Shown here piece after piece: positions 36,090-45,024 of a DNA stretch of 64,000 bases. The notes beneath the pieces are model-generated. The model saw nothing but the letters and a program-made list of their open reading frames with translations. It did not search any database and was not told the DNA's origin. Position 1 is the first letter of the stretch. Every line of letters starts with the position of its first letter. Source of the DNA: Oceanisphaera litoralis (lineage in GTDB: Bacteria; Pseudomonadota; Gammaproteobacteria; Enterobacterales; Aeromonadaceae). Both the position numbers and the translations under genes were made by a program. Location of the stretch: contig NZ_JAFBBE010000001.1 of NCBI RefSeq assembly GCF_016907015.1, forward strand, positions 62,001 to 126,000, read 5' to 3'.

Positions 36090-37988
36090 TTACGCGATAC
36101 GGGTATGCTGGTGCTTGCCTTGCTGCAAGAGGTCGCTCATGTCTTCGACCGGCATGGGCCTGGCCAGCAGATACCCCTGCCCCAGCTCACAGCCCAGCGA
36201 TTGCAGCTGCGCCTGCTGCTCGGGTGACTCTATGCCTTCGGCGGTGACCTTCATATCCAAACTCTCGGCCAGCGAAATAATGGTTTTGACCAGGCTAACG
36301 GCCTTGGGATCCGTCGCCAGGTCGGCCACAAAGGACTTGTCTATCTTGAGTTTGTTGAGCGGTAGCTGGCGCAGGTGGCTGAACGAGGAATAACCGGTAC
36401 CGAAATCATCCAGGGCTATCTGTATGCCCAGTTTACGCAGTTCCTGCAGGGTATCGAGCGAGCCGGCGGTATCCCACAGGCTGGTGTCTTCGGTGATTTC
36501 CAGCACCAGGGTCGAGGCATCGAGACCGGTGTCGAGCAGTACCCGGCTGACCGTATGCGCCAGCGCTCCGTCCATAAAGATGGTGGGGCTGATATTGACG
36601 TTCACCTTCAGCCAGTCGTAGCCGGCCTGGTGCCACCGGTGCAGCTGCCGACAGGACTGCGACAGCACCCAGTCATTCAGCCGGTGCGCCAGCCCATGCT
36701 GTTCGGCCACCGCTATTATCTCCAGTGGGCTGATGGTACCGAAGTCTCTCGAGTGCCAGCGTAACAGGGCTTCCACCGACTCGATGGCCCCGTTGTGCAG
36801 CCGATATATCGGCTGGAAATACAGCGCCAACTGATCCTGTTCAATCGCGACCTGCAAGGCCACCGCCAGTTTTTGCCGGCGCAGTCGTCGCTCGTCCATG
36901 CCCGGCTCAAACATCTGCACCATGGTCTTGCGGCTGTGTTTGGCGTAATACATGGCGGTATCCGCATGGCTCAACAATTCCGTGGCCGTAGTGCCGTGCT
37001 CGGGATAGAGGCTGGTGCCGATACAGGCCTGGGGAGACAAACAGCCGTCGGGCAATTGCACCTCGCGCGACAGCGACCGCGATAACCGCTCCGCCATCAG
37101 TCCGGCGTCTTCCGGAGACGCCAACCGCTGGACGACCACGAATTCATCCCCGCCCAGCCGGGCCACCTGGCCATCAGCACCTATGGTGTCACGCAAACGG
37201 ACAGAAATCTCCCGCAGCAGGCAGTCCCCCACTTCGTGGCCCAGGCTGTCGTTGATGGCCTTGAAGCTGTTCAAATCGACCATGTGCACCGCCAGCTGTC
37301 CCTTGTCCCGCTGGGCACGGTTCAGGGCCTGGTTCATCATCTGATAGAAAAACATGCGATTGGGCAGACCGGTGAGCATGTCGTGATAGGCCAGATAGCG
37401 ATTACGGCGGTTTTCCCGCACCAGAAGCCACAGCATGAGGCCGCCGCTCAGCAGCAGGCCGGCCAGATACAGGCTGGAGTGCAAACGCAGGTTCTCGGTA
37501 ACATCAAGCTGGCGCCAGATATGATTGCCGGAAAAGTTGTCGACGTTGATTTCCCGGGCCAGCTTGCGAAAGTGCGACAGCTCCTGTCGCAGCGCCAGTA
37601 TCCCGGCCCTGTCATCCGCCCGCAGCGCATAAACCCGATCTTCCCAGCCCTCCAGCTGCCGAGCAAAGCTGTCCAGCATCGGCATCACCCCCGGCTGCTC
37701 ACGCACCGGGCGGTTTTCTTTCCCCTGCAGCAGGGTGTTAACTCGACTCCACAACAACTCGAAGCGCAGCCGGACATGGTCTTCGTCGGCGGTATGGGCT
37801 GCCAGTGCCGTCAGCGACTGATCAAACTGGAGTACTTCCTTTTCCAGCTCGGAGCTGGCCCAGCCAACGGCCTTGACGGTGGCCGACACGTAGCGCACCA
37901 CTTCCAGATCCCGGTTGTAGCTGTACAGCGAGCTGGCGCCGAATAACAGCGCTATGATGGTGAGGCTAATCAGCTTGAAAGAATTCAC
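36090..37988 (-). CDS. Membrane GGDEF-EAL cyclic-di-GMP protein
   Basis: The 632-residue protein has two membrane segments (about 5-24 and 174-191) bracketing a ~150-residue periplasmic sensor, then GGDEF (LGGDEF, 278-283) and EAL domains. GGDEF is intact but the usual upstream inhibitory RxxD is absent (IGADGQVARLGGDEF). The EAL domain has EALLRW at 406, DDFGTGYSSF, KIDKSFV and AEGIE, so phosphodiesterase activity is plausible. The gene downstream of the periplasmic oxidoreductase-like gene (gap two bases) suggests that protein is its periplasmic partner. Confidence 0.9.
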   Translation of the reverse strand: MNSFKLISLTIIALLFGASSLYSYNRDLEVVRYVSATVKAVGWASSELEKEVLQFDQSLTALAAHTADEDHVRLRFELLWSRVNTLLQGKENRPVREQPGVMPMLDSFARQLEGWEDRVYALRADDRAGILALRQELSHFRKLAREINVDNFSGNHIWRQLDVTENLRLHSSLYLAGLLLSGGLMLWLLVRENRRNRYLAYHDMLTGLPNRMFFYQMMNQALNRAQRDKGQLAVHMVDLNSFKAINDSLGHEVGDCLLREISVRLRDTIGADGQVARLGGDEFVVVQRLASPEDAGLMAERLSRSLSREVQLPDGCLSPQACIGTSLYPEHGTTATELLSHADTAMYYAKHSRKTMVQMFEPGMDERRLRRQKLAVALQVAIEQDQLALYFQPIYRLHNGAIESVEALLRWHSRDFGTISPLEIIAVAEQHGLAHRLNDWVLSQSCRQLHRWHQAGYDWLKVNVNISPTIFMDGALAHTVSRVLLDTGLDASTLVLEITEDTSLWDTAGSLDTLQELRKLGIQIALDDFGTGYSSFSHLRQLPLNKLKIDKSFVADLATDPKAVSLVKTIISLAESLDMKVTAEGIESPEQQAQLQSLGCELGQGYLLARPMPVEDMSDLLQQGKHQHTRIA

Positions 37989-37990
37989 CG

Positions 37991-38530
37991 TCAGCGCGCA
38001 TCCAGCGTCTTCAACTGCCAGATCAGCAGTTCATGATAACGTTTGGTATTGAAGCGGGGATTATCCGACAGGGGCAACATCAGCCACACCGGCCCCTTAT
38101 GCCGTATTTTCATCGGTTGGCCGTTCTGGTGCGTCGCCAGCAGCAAGGGGAGCTCTACCACCAGCTCCCTTTCGATATCATGATAGTAATCGTTCAGAGC
38201 CACCGCCCTGACTTCGCTACCCTCGGCCCCCACTCGCCGCAGCAGCTCACTCAGCAGCACACCGCGAAAATGATGTTTCTGATCCGTCCAGGGAGTCGTG
38301 GTGCTGAATTCATGCTGCGGCAAGGCCGACAGCATCTCCATATCGAATTCGGCCCTGCCGGCGGCATTGGTCACGGCAAGTTTGCCGGTCACGGTCAAGA
38401 TCACCCGCCCCTGTGGCACCGGCAGGGGAGCGGCGGCAAACAACAGGGAGCTCCAGGCAGACAGCAGCAGGCCAAGGGTTAACATCGACCAGAAGCGGCG
38501 GCCCCGTACTTCAGGCATGGCTGGCTTCAT
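37991..38530 (-). CDS. Periplasmic molybdopterin-oxidoreductase-like protein paired with the GGDEF-EAL gene
   Basis: The 179-residue protein has a signal peptide (FWSMLTLGLLLSAWSSLLFAAA). Its sequence LTVTGKLAVTNAAGRAEFDMEML, HHFRGVLLSELLRRVG and GPVWLMLPLS resembles the sulfite-oxidase/YedY fold. It contains no cysteine at all, so the molybdenum-ligand cysteine of catalytic members is missing and it is probably a binding or sensor module. It is coupled to the membrane GGDEF-EAL gene with two bases between them. Confidence 0.65.
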   Translation of the reverse strand: MKPAMPEVRGRRFWSMLTLGLLLSAWSSLLFAAAPLPVPQGRVILTVTGKLAVTNAAGRAEFDMEMLSALPQHEFSTTTPWTDQKHHFRGVLLSELLRRVGAEGSEVRAVALNDYYHDIERELVVELPLLLATHQNGQPMKIRHKGPVWLMLPLSDNPRFNTKRYHELLIWQLKTLDAR

Positions 38531-38847
38531 GGTGCGACTCCCAAAAAAGACTCAATAACGTATTCAAACATATCAGATTTTTTGATAACAATTTTTTAAT
38601 ATCAATGTGGTTGATGGCGAGTCTGACAGGATTGAAAATCGATGTCGAGTCCGAGCCGCCATCGATCATGCACTCACCCTGCAGCCCGACCGGGCTTTGA
38701 TTCCACTTGAATCCATCTTCGGTTTCCAGAATCAGCCGCTCAAGATCCAAACAGATCTCAACACCCTCTCGTCGATGAAAAGATGGCCACATTCGTTAAC
38801 AAACAGTCTTGTTAACAAACAGTCTTTTTAACAAACAAGTCTCGTTA
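38531..38847. other. Intergenic region with short repeats
   Basis: A 93-codon minus-strand frame (38511-38792) has no recognisable similarity and overlaps the signal-peptide gene, so it is not called. Three copies of TTAACAAACAGTC/TTAACAAACAAGTC lie at about 38798-38842. Confidence 0.4.
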
Positions 38848-38878
38848 ACCACAAGCCCGGTCTGACCGGGCTTGTGGT
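38848..38878 (-). terminator. Hairpin after the nucleotidase gene
   Basis: ACCACAAGCCCGGT, loop CTG, ACCGGGCTTGTGGT forms a 14-bp perfect stem starting three bases beyond the stop codon of the gene at 38881. The T tract is weak on the minus side, so termination strength is uncertain. Confidence 0.7.
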
Positions 38879-38880
38879 AT

Positions 38881-40824
38881 TCACAGTCTGTTGAGGGTCA
38901 CGCCCGATTCGGGCAATGCCGTCAGTACCGGCCGCCGCTCTCGTACATAATCGATAAAGGCCCGGGCATCGGTGCTACAGGCGACCCTGGCCGTTTTGCA
39001 GTTCAAGGGCTGATTGATGTAGTGCACCTCTATGGTCCCCTGCCCGTTTTTGCTCAGCCGAGCCACCGGAAACACCCTCGGCTTGCCATTGACAAACGCC
39101 AGATCCAGCCGGTCGGTAAACGCCTGCTGTGAATCAAACAGCGTGTGCCAACCATCGTTGCCGGACGCATGGTAGCCATTCAGCGCCACCTGATAGCGGA
39201 CATCCGGTTCAATTCGCTGCCACTGGCCGTTATCCAGATATTCGATGCGGTTGAGGTAACCCCGTCCCCGGCTGGTTTCGTTAAAGGTATAACGCAGCCC
39301 GGCGCCATAGGGGAATCTGCCGGTATGCGCGGCCGAGGACAAAGCAGTGTTAATGGTTTCCAGCAACAAGCCCGCCACCTGACGACCGGTGAGCGACACC
39401 AGACTGATGGGGTTGGCGAAGGGCAACAGCTCCAGGCCGACATTGCCCTCCTTGAGCGCGCCCGGCTCCAGGCTGTTGCGCACCGAACCCGCGGCCACCA
39501 GGGCAAAATCGGCACGGCGGCCGGTCACCGCCTGTACCGGCGGGGTATTGACCCAGTACAACTGGCTGGCCGCCACCAGGGGGGCCAGCCGAGAGCCCTT
39601 GCCATCGACCGGCAGCCGCACATGCGTTAACGGAAAAGGCACATGACCGATGACGTCGCCGTAGGCTTTGCTCAGCGCCGGACGATATTTTTCATCGATA
39701 TGGGCGCGCAGCGCCGGGTCTTCCGCCACCATGCTGATATTCGGCTTGGCCTCGATGGCGGCCGCCACTCGCTGCTGTTGTGCCTCGTTCAACCTGTGGT
39801 GATCACCCCGGCGAATATCACGGTAGAAGACGTTGTCCGACAACAGGGTGTTACCCCCTTCACAGTGGCTGACCCTGCCATCGGGGGTAAAGGTGACAGC
39901 CACCTGCCCCATGGCCTGGGCAAACCGGCCGGCCTGCACCACACAGGTAGTGCCGAGCCCGTCCGGATTATTGAACCGACGGGCATAGGGCTCGCCGTCA
40001 TCCCAGCCGAGGTGGCTGAAGTCACCGAGCAAACGGTGAGAATGGCCGCCGACGATCACGTCGATGCCATTGACCTTCCGGGCCAGTCGCTGATCTCGCT
40101 CCAGCCCCAGGTGGGTCACCGCCACTATGTATTTCACGCCCTGCTCGCGCAGGCTATTGACGGTATGCTGAGCGCTGTTGACTTCCCGCTCGAAACGCAG
40201 ATTACCGATATTAGGGCTAAAGTTGGCCATGTCTTCCAGCACCAGCCCCATCACCGCCACCACAGGACGCTTGCCGGCGTCCTCGACGCTCTCTATCCGC
40301 TCTTTTTCATGACCGTCGAAGGCATAGAGAACATAGGGCTTGAGATTGTCCAGACCATTCAGATCCGGATCCTGGCCGGCATCCAGATTGGCGGCCAGCA
40401 CCGGAAAGTTGACGCTCTGGATAAAGGCGGACAGGCGGCCGTTGTCGAGATCAAATTCATGATTGCCCAGCGCCATGGCATCCAGCTGCATTCGGCTCAG
40501 CACGTCGGCGTTCATGGCACCCCGGTTGAGTGTGAAATAGCCGGTTCCCTGCCAGGCATCTCCGCCGTGTACAAACAGCAACGGCTGATCGGCCTCCTGC
40601 GCCTGCTGGCGCAGTGCATTGACATGACTCAGCAGCCGGGGGTGACCGCCCAGACGGGTAAACACCGCCGTGTTGCCCAGCGTGAGTCGTGCATCGGTCG
40701 GGTCAAAATGCGAATGGGTATCGTTGATATGGGCCAGGGTCAGGGTAAAGGGCTGCTCCGGTGGCTTGCCGGCACAGCCTGTCAGGGCCAGCGCCAGCAA
40801 GCCGGCCAATAAGGTTTTGTTCAT
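38881..40824 (-). CDS. 5'-nucleotidase/UshA-family lipoprotein
   Basis: The ATG at 40824 (MNKTLLAGLLALALTGCAG) gives 647 residues with a lipobox cysteine at 17; a longer frame upstream is unsupported. The metallophosphatase core shows AHINDTHSHF (D35, H37), VHGGDAW (D89), MALGNHEFD (N121, H122), VTHLG and VGGHSHRLL. The C-terminal 5'-nucleotidase domain has the YGAGLRYTF and NGYHASGNDGW motifs. It hydrolyses nucleotides or UDP-sugars at the outer envelope and is larger than E. coli UshA (about 550). It lies 40 bases after purU on the same strand. Confidence 0.88.
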   Translation of the reverse strand: MNKTLLAGLLALALTGCAGKPPEQPFTLTLAHINDTHSHFDPTDARLTLGNTAVFTRLGGHPRLLSHVNALRQQAQEADQPLLFVHGGDAWQGTGYFTLNRGAMNADVLSRMQLDAMALGNHEFDLDNGRLSAFIQSVNFPVLAANLDAGQDPDLNGLDNLKPYVLYAFDGHEKERIESVEDAGKRPVVAVMGLVLEDMANFSPNIGNLRFEREVNSAQHTVNSLREQGVKYIVAVTHLGLERDQRLARKVNGIDVIVGGHSHRLLGDFSHLGWDDGEPYARRFNNPDGLGTTCVVQAGRFAQAMGQVAVTFTPDGRVSHCEGGNTLLSDNVFYRDIRRGDHHRLNEAQQQRVAAAIEAKPNISMVAEDPALRAHIDEKYRPALSKAYGDVIGHVPFPLTHVRLPVDGKGSRLAPLVAASQLYWVNTPPVQAVTGRRADFALVAAGSVRNSLEPGALKEGNVGLELLPFANPISLVSLTGRQVAGLLLETINTALSSAAHTGRFPYGAGLRYTFNETSRGRGYLNRIEYLDNGQWQRIEPDVRYQVALNGYHASGNDGWHTLFDSQQAFTDRLDLAFVNGKPRVFPVARLSKNGQGTIEVHYINQPLNCKTARVACSTDARAFIDYVRERRPVLTALPESGVTLNRL

Positions 40825-40864
40825 CTGTGAAGAAGCTCCGCTAGAGATGGGATCTGTGCCCGGC

Positions 40865-41734
40865 TCAGTGGGTAAAAACCACCGTCTTGCCGTTATGCAG
40901 AAAGACCCGACGCTCGATATGATATTGCACCGCACGGGCCAGGGTCATGCACTCGATATCCTGGCCCCTGGCGGTTAACTGCTCCGGATAATGGCTGTGA
41001 TCCACCACTTCCACCCCCTGGGTGATGATGGGGCCTTCATCCAGATCGTTATTGATGTAGTGCGCCGTGGCCCCCACCAGCTTGACCCCTTTGTCGTAAG
41101 CCTGGTGATAGGGCTTTTCGCCTCTGAAACCGGGCAGCAAGGAATGGTGAATATTGATGGCCTTGCCGGTCAGGGCCGCGCACAGCTCGGGGCTCAGTAC
41201 CTGCATGTAACGCGCCAGCACCACCAGATCGGCTTCGCATTCATTGATGACGCCACGCACCTGCTCTTCCTGTTCGGCTCTGTTGTCATCGTTCACCGGC
41301 AGGTGATAGTAGGGAATATGGTGCCAGTCGGCCAGCCGCTGCAAATCCGGGTGGTTGGAAATGATGGCCGGGATTTCGATGGCCAGTTGCCCGGTGCGAT
41401 AACGATAGAGCAGGTCGTTAAGACAATGATCGAGCCGGGAGACCATGATCACCACATTGGGCCTTAATTCGGTGGCGACCAGTTCCCATTGCATCTCGAA
41501 TTGAGCGGCTCTGGGCTGCAGGCCGCGCTGAAAACCCGCCTCGTCAAAGGGCGTCGTCCGGGGCGGACGAAATTCCACTCGAATGAAGAAGTGCCCACTC
41601 AGCACATCGTCGAAGGTCTGCATTTCCACCACATAGCAACCCTGCTCGCGCAGGTAGCGGGTCACTACGTCTACTGTGCCCAGACTACCCGGACAATGAG
41701 CGGTCAGATAATAGGTGTCTTTCGGCTTGGCCAC
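40865..41734 (-). CDS. purU: Formyltetrahydrofolate deformylase PurU
   Basis: PurU releases formate from 10-formyl-tetrahydrofolate for PurT and one-carbon balance. A GTG at 41734 preceded by GGAG gives 289 residues (E. coli 280); the upstream ATG would add 22 residues unlike the family. An ACT domain (TAHCPGSLGTVDVVTRYL) is followed by a formyltransferase-like domain with catalytic N194, H196 (INIHHSLLPGFRG) and D232 (NNDLDEGPI). Confidence 0.94.
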   Translation of the reverse strand: MAKPKDTYYLTAHCPGSLGTVDVVTRYLREQGCYVVEMQTFDDVLSGHFFIRVEFRPPRTTPFDEAGFQRGLQPRAAQFEMQWELVATELRPNVVIMVSRLDHCLNDLLYRYRTGQLAIEIPAIISNHPDLQRLADWHHIPYYHLPVNDDNRAEQEEQVRGVINECEADLVVLARYMQVLSPELCAALTGKAINIHHSLLPGFRGEKPYHQAYDKGVKLVGATAHYINNDLDEGPIITQGVEVVDHSHYPEQLTARGQDIECMTLARAVQYHIERRVFLHNGKTVVFTH

Positions 41735-41821
41735 TGGTGATCTCCTACCCCGGAATAAATGAAATCGCCCCTCGGCGGGGGTGCCGCTATTCTGCGGCAA
41801 ACGTCTGGCTGACGCCAGTAT

Positions 41822-42304
41822 TCAGACGGTCTGCAAGGGCAATGCTTTTTCCATGACAAAGCGGGTAAATTGCTGGTCCGCCCTCACTACCAGATGTTGA
41901 TCTATCAGCCGGTATCCGCGCTGCTCGAATACGGGTCGAGACAGCAGGCTGGCATCGGTGCGCAAACGGGCCACGCCACGACGAGCGGACTCCTGTTCTA
42001 TGTCATCACACAGCCGTCCGGCCAGGCCGCGCCCGGCATGACCGGCCAGCACGTACAAGAGCGCCAGGTGATCATCGGGATACAGGGTCGCAAAGGCCAC
42101 CGGTATCTGATAAAACGCCATGACCCGGGTATAACCGGTCTGCACCAGGGTTCTGAAGTCGGTGGGGTACAGATAGGGGAATGACGCCCATAACGATACC
42201 TGTGCATCACTGTAGCCTCGCCGCCCCTGCTCCATCACCGCATCGTGATAGATCAACTCCAGGCTGCTGAGGTCGGTTTCCTTAAAATCTCTCATCAGAT
42301 ACAT
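41822..42304 (-). CDS. GNAT-family acetyltransferase
   Basis: The ATG at 42304 (MYLMRDFKETDL), preceded by GGAG, gives 160 residues. GNAT motif A is visible as LALLYVLAGHAGRGLAGRLCDDIEQ, and RTDASLLSRPVFEQRGY is motif B. The sequence DASLLSRPVFEQRGY is typical of YafP-like N-acetyltransferases. The substrate is unknown. It precedes purU on the same strand but with an 87-base gap. Confidence 0.8.
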   Translation of the reverse strand: MYLMRDFKETDLSSLELIYHDAVMEQGRRGYSDAQVSLWASFPYLYPTDFRTLVQTGYTRVMAFYQIPVAFATLYPDDHLALLYVLAGHAGRGLAGRLCDDIEQESARRGVARLRTDASLLSRPVFEQRGYRLIDQHLVVRADQQFTRFVMEKALPLQTV

Positions 42305-42511
42305 AACAGCTCCGACAGAATATTCGTCTGACAGTCTCGTCAGTGTTTGGCAATGCGCCCGGGCAAGCCCGGGCACTGCAACCGCAGCTCGCGCCATTAA
42401 CGCCGGCTCGTGAGGTCCTCGTGAAGTCGATGATATCAAAGCTCGGCGCCACTATCTGCCTGCCCTGCCGGATTAATCCGGGTGTTTTGCTTGTTTTGCT
42501 ATTGTTAGGTC

Positions 42512-43180
42512 ATGAGTCTGAGCAGGAGCATGAAATTGTCGTCTTTTCCCAACCGACGCGCCGCCGGCCAGGCACTGGCCAGGCTGGTGCTGCATTATCG
42601 CGATGTACCCGATTTGCAGGTATTGGGCCTGCCCCGCGGCGGGGTACCGGTGGCGTTTGAAGTGGCGAAGGCTCTGGGTGCGCCGCTCGATGTGCTGCTG
42701 GTACGCAAGCTTGGCTACCCCGGGCATCCGGAGCTGGCCATGGGCGCCATCGCCTCGGGCGATATCATGATACTCAACCCCGGCATCACCCGGTATGCCG
42801 ATATCGGTCAGTCCGACATCGATGCCGTCATCCGGCGCGAGCAGGCCGAATTGCAACGCCGGGAACAGCTCTATCGCGGCCAGTCCGCACCGCTTGCGTT
42901 GGCTGGCGCCCATGTGCTGCTGGTGGACGATGGCCTGGCTACCGGGGCCACCATGGAAGCGGCAATACGGGCGGTGCGCAAGCAGGCGCCGGCTCATATC
43001 GGCGTGGCGGTACCGGTCGGCTCCACCGAGGCGGCGGCACGGATTAACGCCCTGGCGGACGAGTTTATCGCCCTGATCATGAGTGACGACTTCGGCTCGG
43101 TCGGCCAGTTCTACGACGACTTCGGCCAGACCAGTGACAGTGAGGTCTGCGAACTGCTGGCCAGGGCGGCCCGCCGTTAA
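42512..43180 (+). CDS. Phosphoribosyltransferase-domain protein
   Basis: The 222-residue protein has the PRPP-binding motif VLLVDDGLATGATMEAA near 130-146 and the family start FPNRRAAGQALARLVLHYRDVPDLQVLGLPRGGVPVA. Proteins of this kind are often found as stand-alone or dienelactone-hydrolase-fused phosphoribosyltransferases of unknown substrate. Both in-frame starts (42512 and 42530) have AGG too close to the ATG, so the start is uncertain by six codons. Confidence 0.8.
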   Translation: MSLSRSMKLSSFPNRRAAGQALARLVLHYRDVPDLQVLGLPRGGVPVAFEVAKALGAPLDVLLVRKLGYPGHPELAMGAIASGDIMILNPGITRYADIGQSDIDAVIRREQAELQRREQLYRGQSAPLALAGAHVLLVDDGLATGATMEAAIRAVRKQAPAHIGVAVPVGSTEAAARINALADEFIALIMSDDFGSVGQFYDDFGQTSDSEVCELLARAARR

Positions 43181-43541
43181 GTCCCTTCGGCGTTCTCTGT
43201 TATCGCCTTTTGAATACCGGGTTATACACAGATAGCACCAACAGGCGACACTTTAAGTAATCCCGTATAGCAGGTGGTTCTGTCGTCATTCCCGCGAAGG
43301 CGGGAATCCAGGACCTGTGGCCCAGAACTGTCCGTCTGCGAACCGTTTGCAAAGAAACTGGACCCCCGCCTTCGCGAGGGTGACGATCAAGGTTCGAGAT
43401 GGGTATGGCTATCAAACAGCTCGATTGTTTAATTGCATGGCATCAAGCAGCGGTAAAATATCCGGGGGCTCTTTCATTTTTACGGGCTTGGGATATGCTG
43501 CCGGTCACGCTGTAAATAATAACGCCAACAGACGGGAAAAC
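43181..43541. repeat. Composite repeat and leader before the transglycosylase gene
   Basis: At 43281-43391 CGTCATTCCCGCGAAGGCGGGAAT and CCCCCGCCTTCGCGAGGGTGACG flank a 55-base middle. This is the inverted counterpart of 8676-8772: the two termini are conserved and the middle differs. The rest of the gap holds no gene; the open frame from 43317 into the lipoprotein start is not used. Confidence 0.72.
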
Positions 43542-44795
43542 ATGTTCAAACGACGCTATATCAGTGCACTGGTGATCGGTGCCGCCCTCAGCGGCTGCGC
43601 CGGTCGGGCCAGTACCGCACCACAGACCGGGGCCCTGCCACAGCAAGCGACCGCCGCCCAAACCAGCCAGGCGGAGCTGGCGGCGTTTGCCGCCTGGCGC
43701 CATGATTTTCGCCGCCGCGCCCTGGCAAAGGGTATCAAGCCTGCGGTGTTCGACCGCGCCTTCGAGGGCGTATCACTCAGCCGGCAGGTTATCAAGCTGG
43801 ACGGTGGTCAGGCCGAATTTACCCGACAAATCTGGGATTATCTGGATACGGCTACCTCGGCGACCCGCGTCAGTACCGGTCGCCAGAAATGGGAGACGCT
43901 GAACCCCACACTTCAGGCGATAGAAGAACGCTATGGCGTGGATGCCAAGGTGGTGATGTCCATCTGGGGCATGGAAACCAACTACGGCTCCTATCGCGGC
44001 AACACCGGCACTATAGAAGGGCTGGCCACCCTGGCCTTCGAAGGACGGCGGCGCACCTTTGCCGAGGCGCAGCTGATCGCGGCCTTGCAGATACTGCAGG
44101 CGGGGGATGTCAGCCCCGAAAAAATGCGCGGCTCCTGGGCCGGTGCCATGGGCCATACCCAGTTCATGCCCACCAGCTATCTGGAATACGCCCAGGACTT
44201 TACCGGCGACGGCAAACGGGACATCTGGTCCGAAGATCCCACCGATGCCCTCGCCTCCACCGCGGCCTATCTGTCCCGCTTTGGCTGGCAACAGGGTGCC
44301 CCCTGGGGGATAGAAATCCGGCTGCCGGCCGGGTTTGATTATGCCGCCGCCGATCAGAACCACCTCAAGCCGGTCGCCTACTGGCGCAGTCTGGGCATCA
44401 CCACCGTTAACGGCCGGCCGCTGCCGGACCATGGCGAGGCCGCTATACTGGTGCCCGCCGGCGCCCGTGGCCCGGCCTTCGCCATCTTCAACAACTTCAA
44501 GGTGATCCGCCGCTACAACAACGCCACCGCCTATGCCATGGCGGTGGGGCATCTGGCCGACAAACTGGCCGGTGGCAGTGAATTCCGCTCCCCCTGGCCC
44601 CGGGATGAACGCGCCCTGAGTCGGGCAGAAAAAGAAGAGCTGCAGCGCAGACTGACCGCCAGGGGCTTCGATACCAAAGGGAGCGATGGCGTCATTGGTC
44701 CCAACACCATCGGCGCCATCCGTGCCTATCAGCAGTCTGTCGGCCAGGTGGCGGACGGTTATGCCAGCGCGACACTGCTGAAGCAACTGCGTTAA
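43542..44795 (+). CDS. MltB-type lytic murein transglycosylase lipoprotein
   Basis: The ATG at 43542 gives 417 residues with a lipobox at C19 (GAALSGCAG). The SLT_2 domain contains the catalytic glutamate E145 in SIWGMETNYGSYRG, and MGHTQFMPTSYLEYAQDFTGDGKRDIW. A C-terminal peptidoglycan-binding domain (LQRRLTARGFDTKGSDGVIGPNTIGAIRAYQ) completes it. It cleaves peptidoglycan from the outer-membrane side. Confidence 0.93.
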   Translation: MFKRRYISALVIGAALSGCAGRASTAPQTGALPQQATAAQTSQAELAAFAAWRHDFRRRALAKGIKPAVFDRAFEGVSLSRQVIKLDGGQAEFTRQIWDYLDTATSATRVSTGRQKWETLNPTLQAIEERYGVDAKVVMSIWGMETNYGSYRGNTGTIEGLATLAFEGRRRTFAEAQLIAALQILQAGDVSPEKMRGSWAGAMGHTQFMPTSYLEYAQDFTGDGKRDIWSEDPTDALASTAAYLSRFGWQQGAPWGIEIRLPAGFDYAAADQNHLKPVAYWRSLGITTVNGRPLPDHGEAAILVPAGARGPAFAIFNNFKVIRRYNNATAYAMAVGHLADKLAGGSEFRSPWPRDERALSRAEKEELQRRLTARGFDTKGSDGVIGPNTIGAIRAYQQSVGQVADGYASATLLKQLR

Positions 44796-45024
44796 TTTCC
44801 TCGGCAGGGTTCCGTTCACCGTTCACCGTTCACCACAGGACCCTGCCCCTTTTACGCCTACTGCCATATTGTTTATATTTAATGCAACTCCATGCTTTCA
44901 CAGCAGTTTACTGTCACTTAATACACAATTATTCATAACCCATAACCAAATCGATTAACGATTGTGTCGGATCTACTGGTAGCATCGCCCACAATCGATA
45001 TTATTTTATGTTCATGGAGTCCTT

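Noticed and set aside
38511-38792. 93-codon minus-strand frame
   Set aside because: No signal peptide, no similarity, and it overlaps the start of the oxidoreductase-like gene.
38530-38880. Small RNA gene between the oxidoreductase-like gene and the nucleotidase gene
   Set aside because: Only a terminator-like hairpin and short repeats were seen; no promoter or conserved fold could be shown.
42512-42535. Choosing the later ATG (42530) as phosphoribosyltransferase start
   Set aside because: Neither start has a well-spaced ribosome site, so the longer form is kept with the uncertainty stated.
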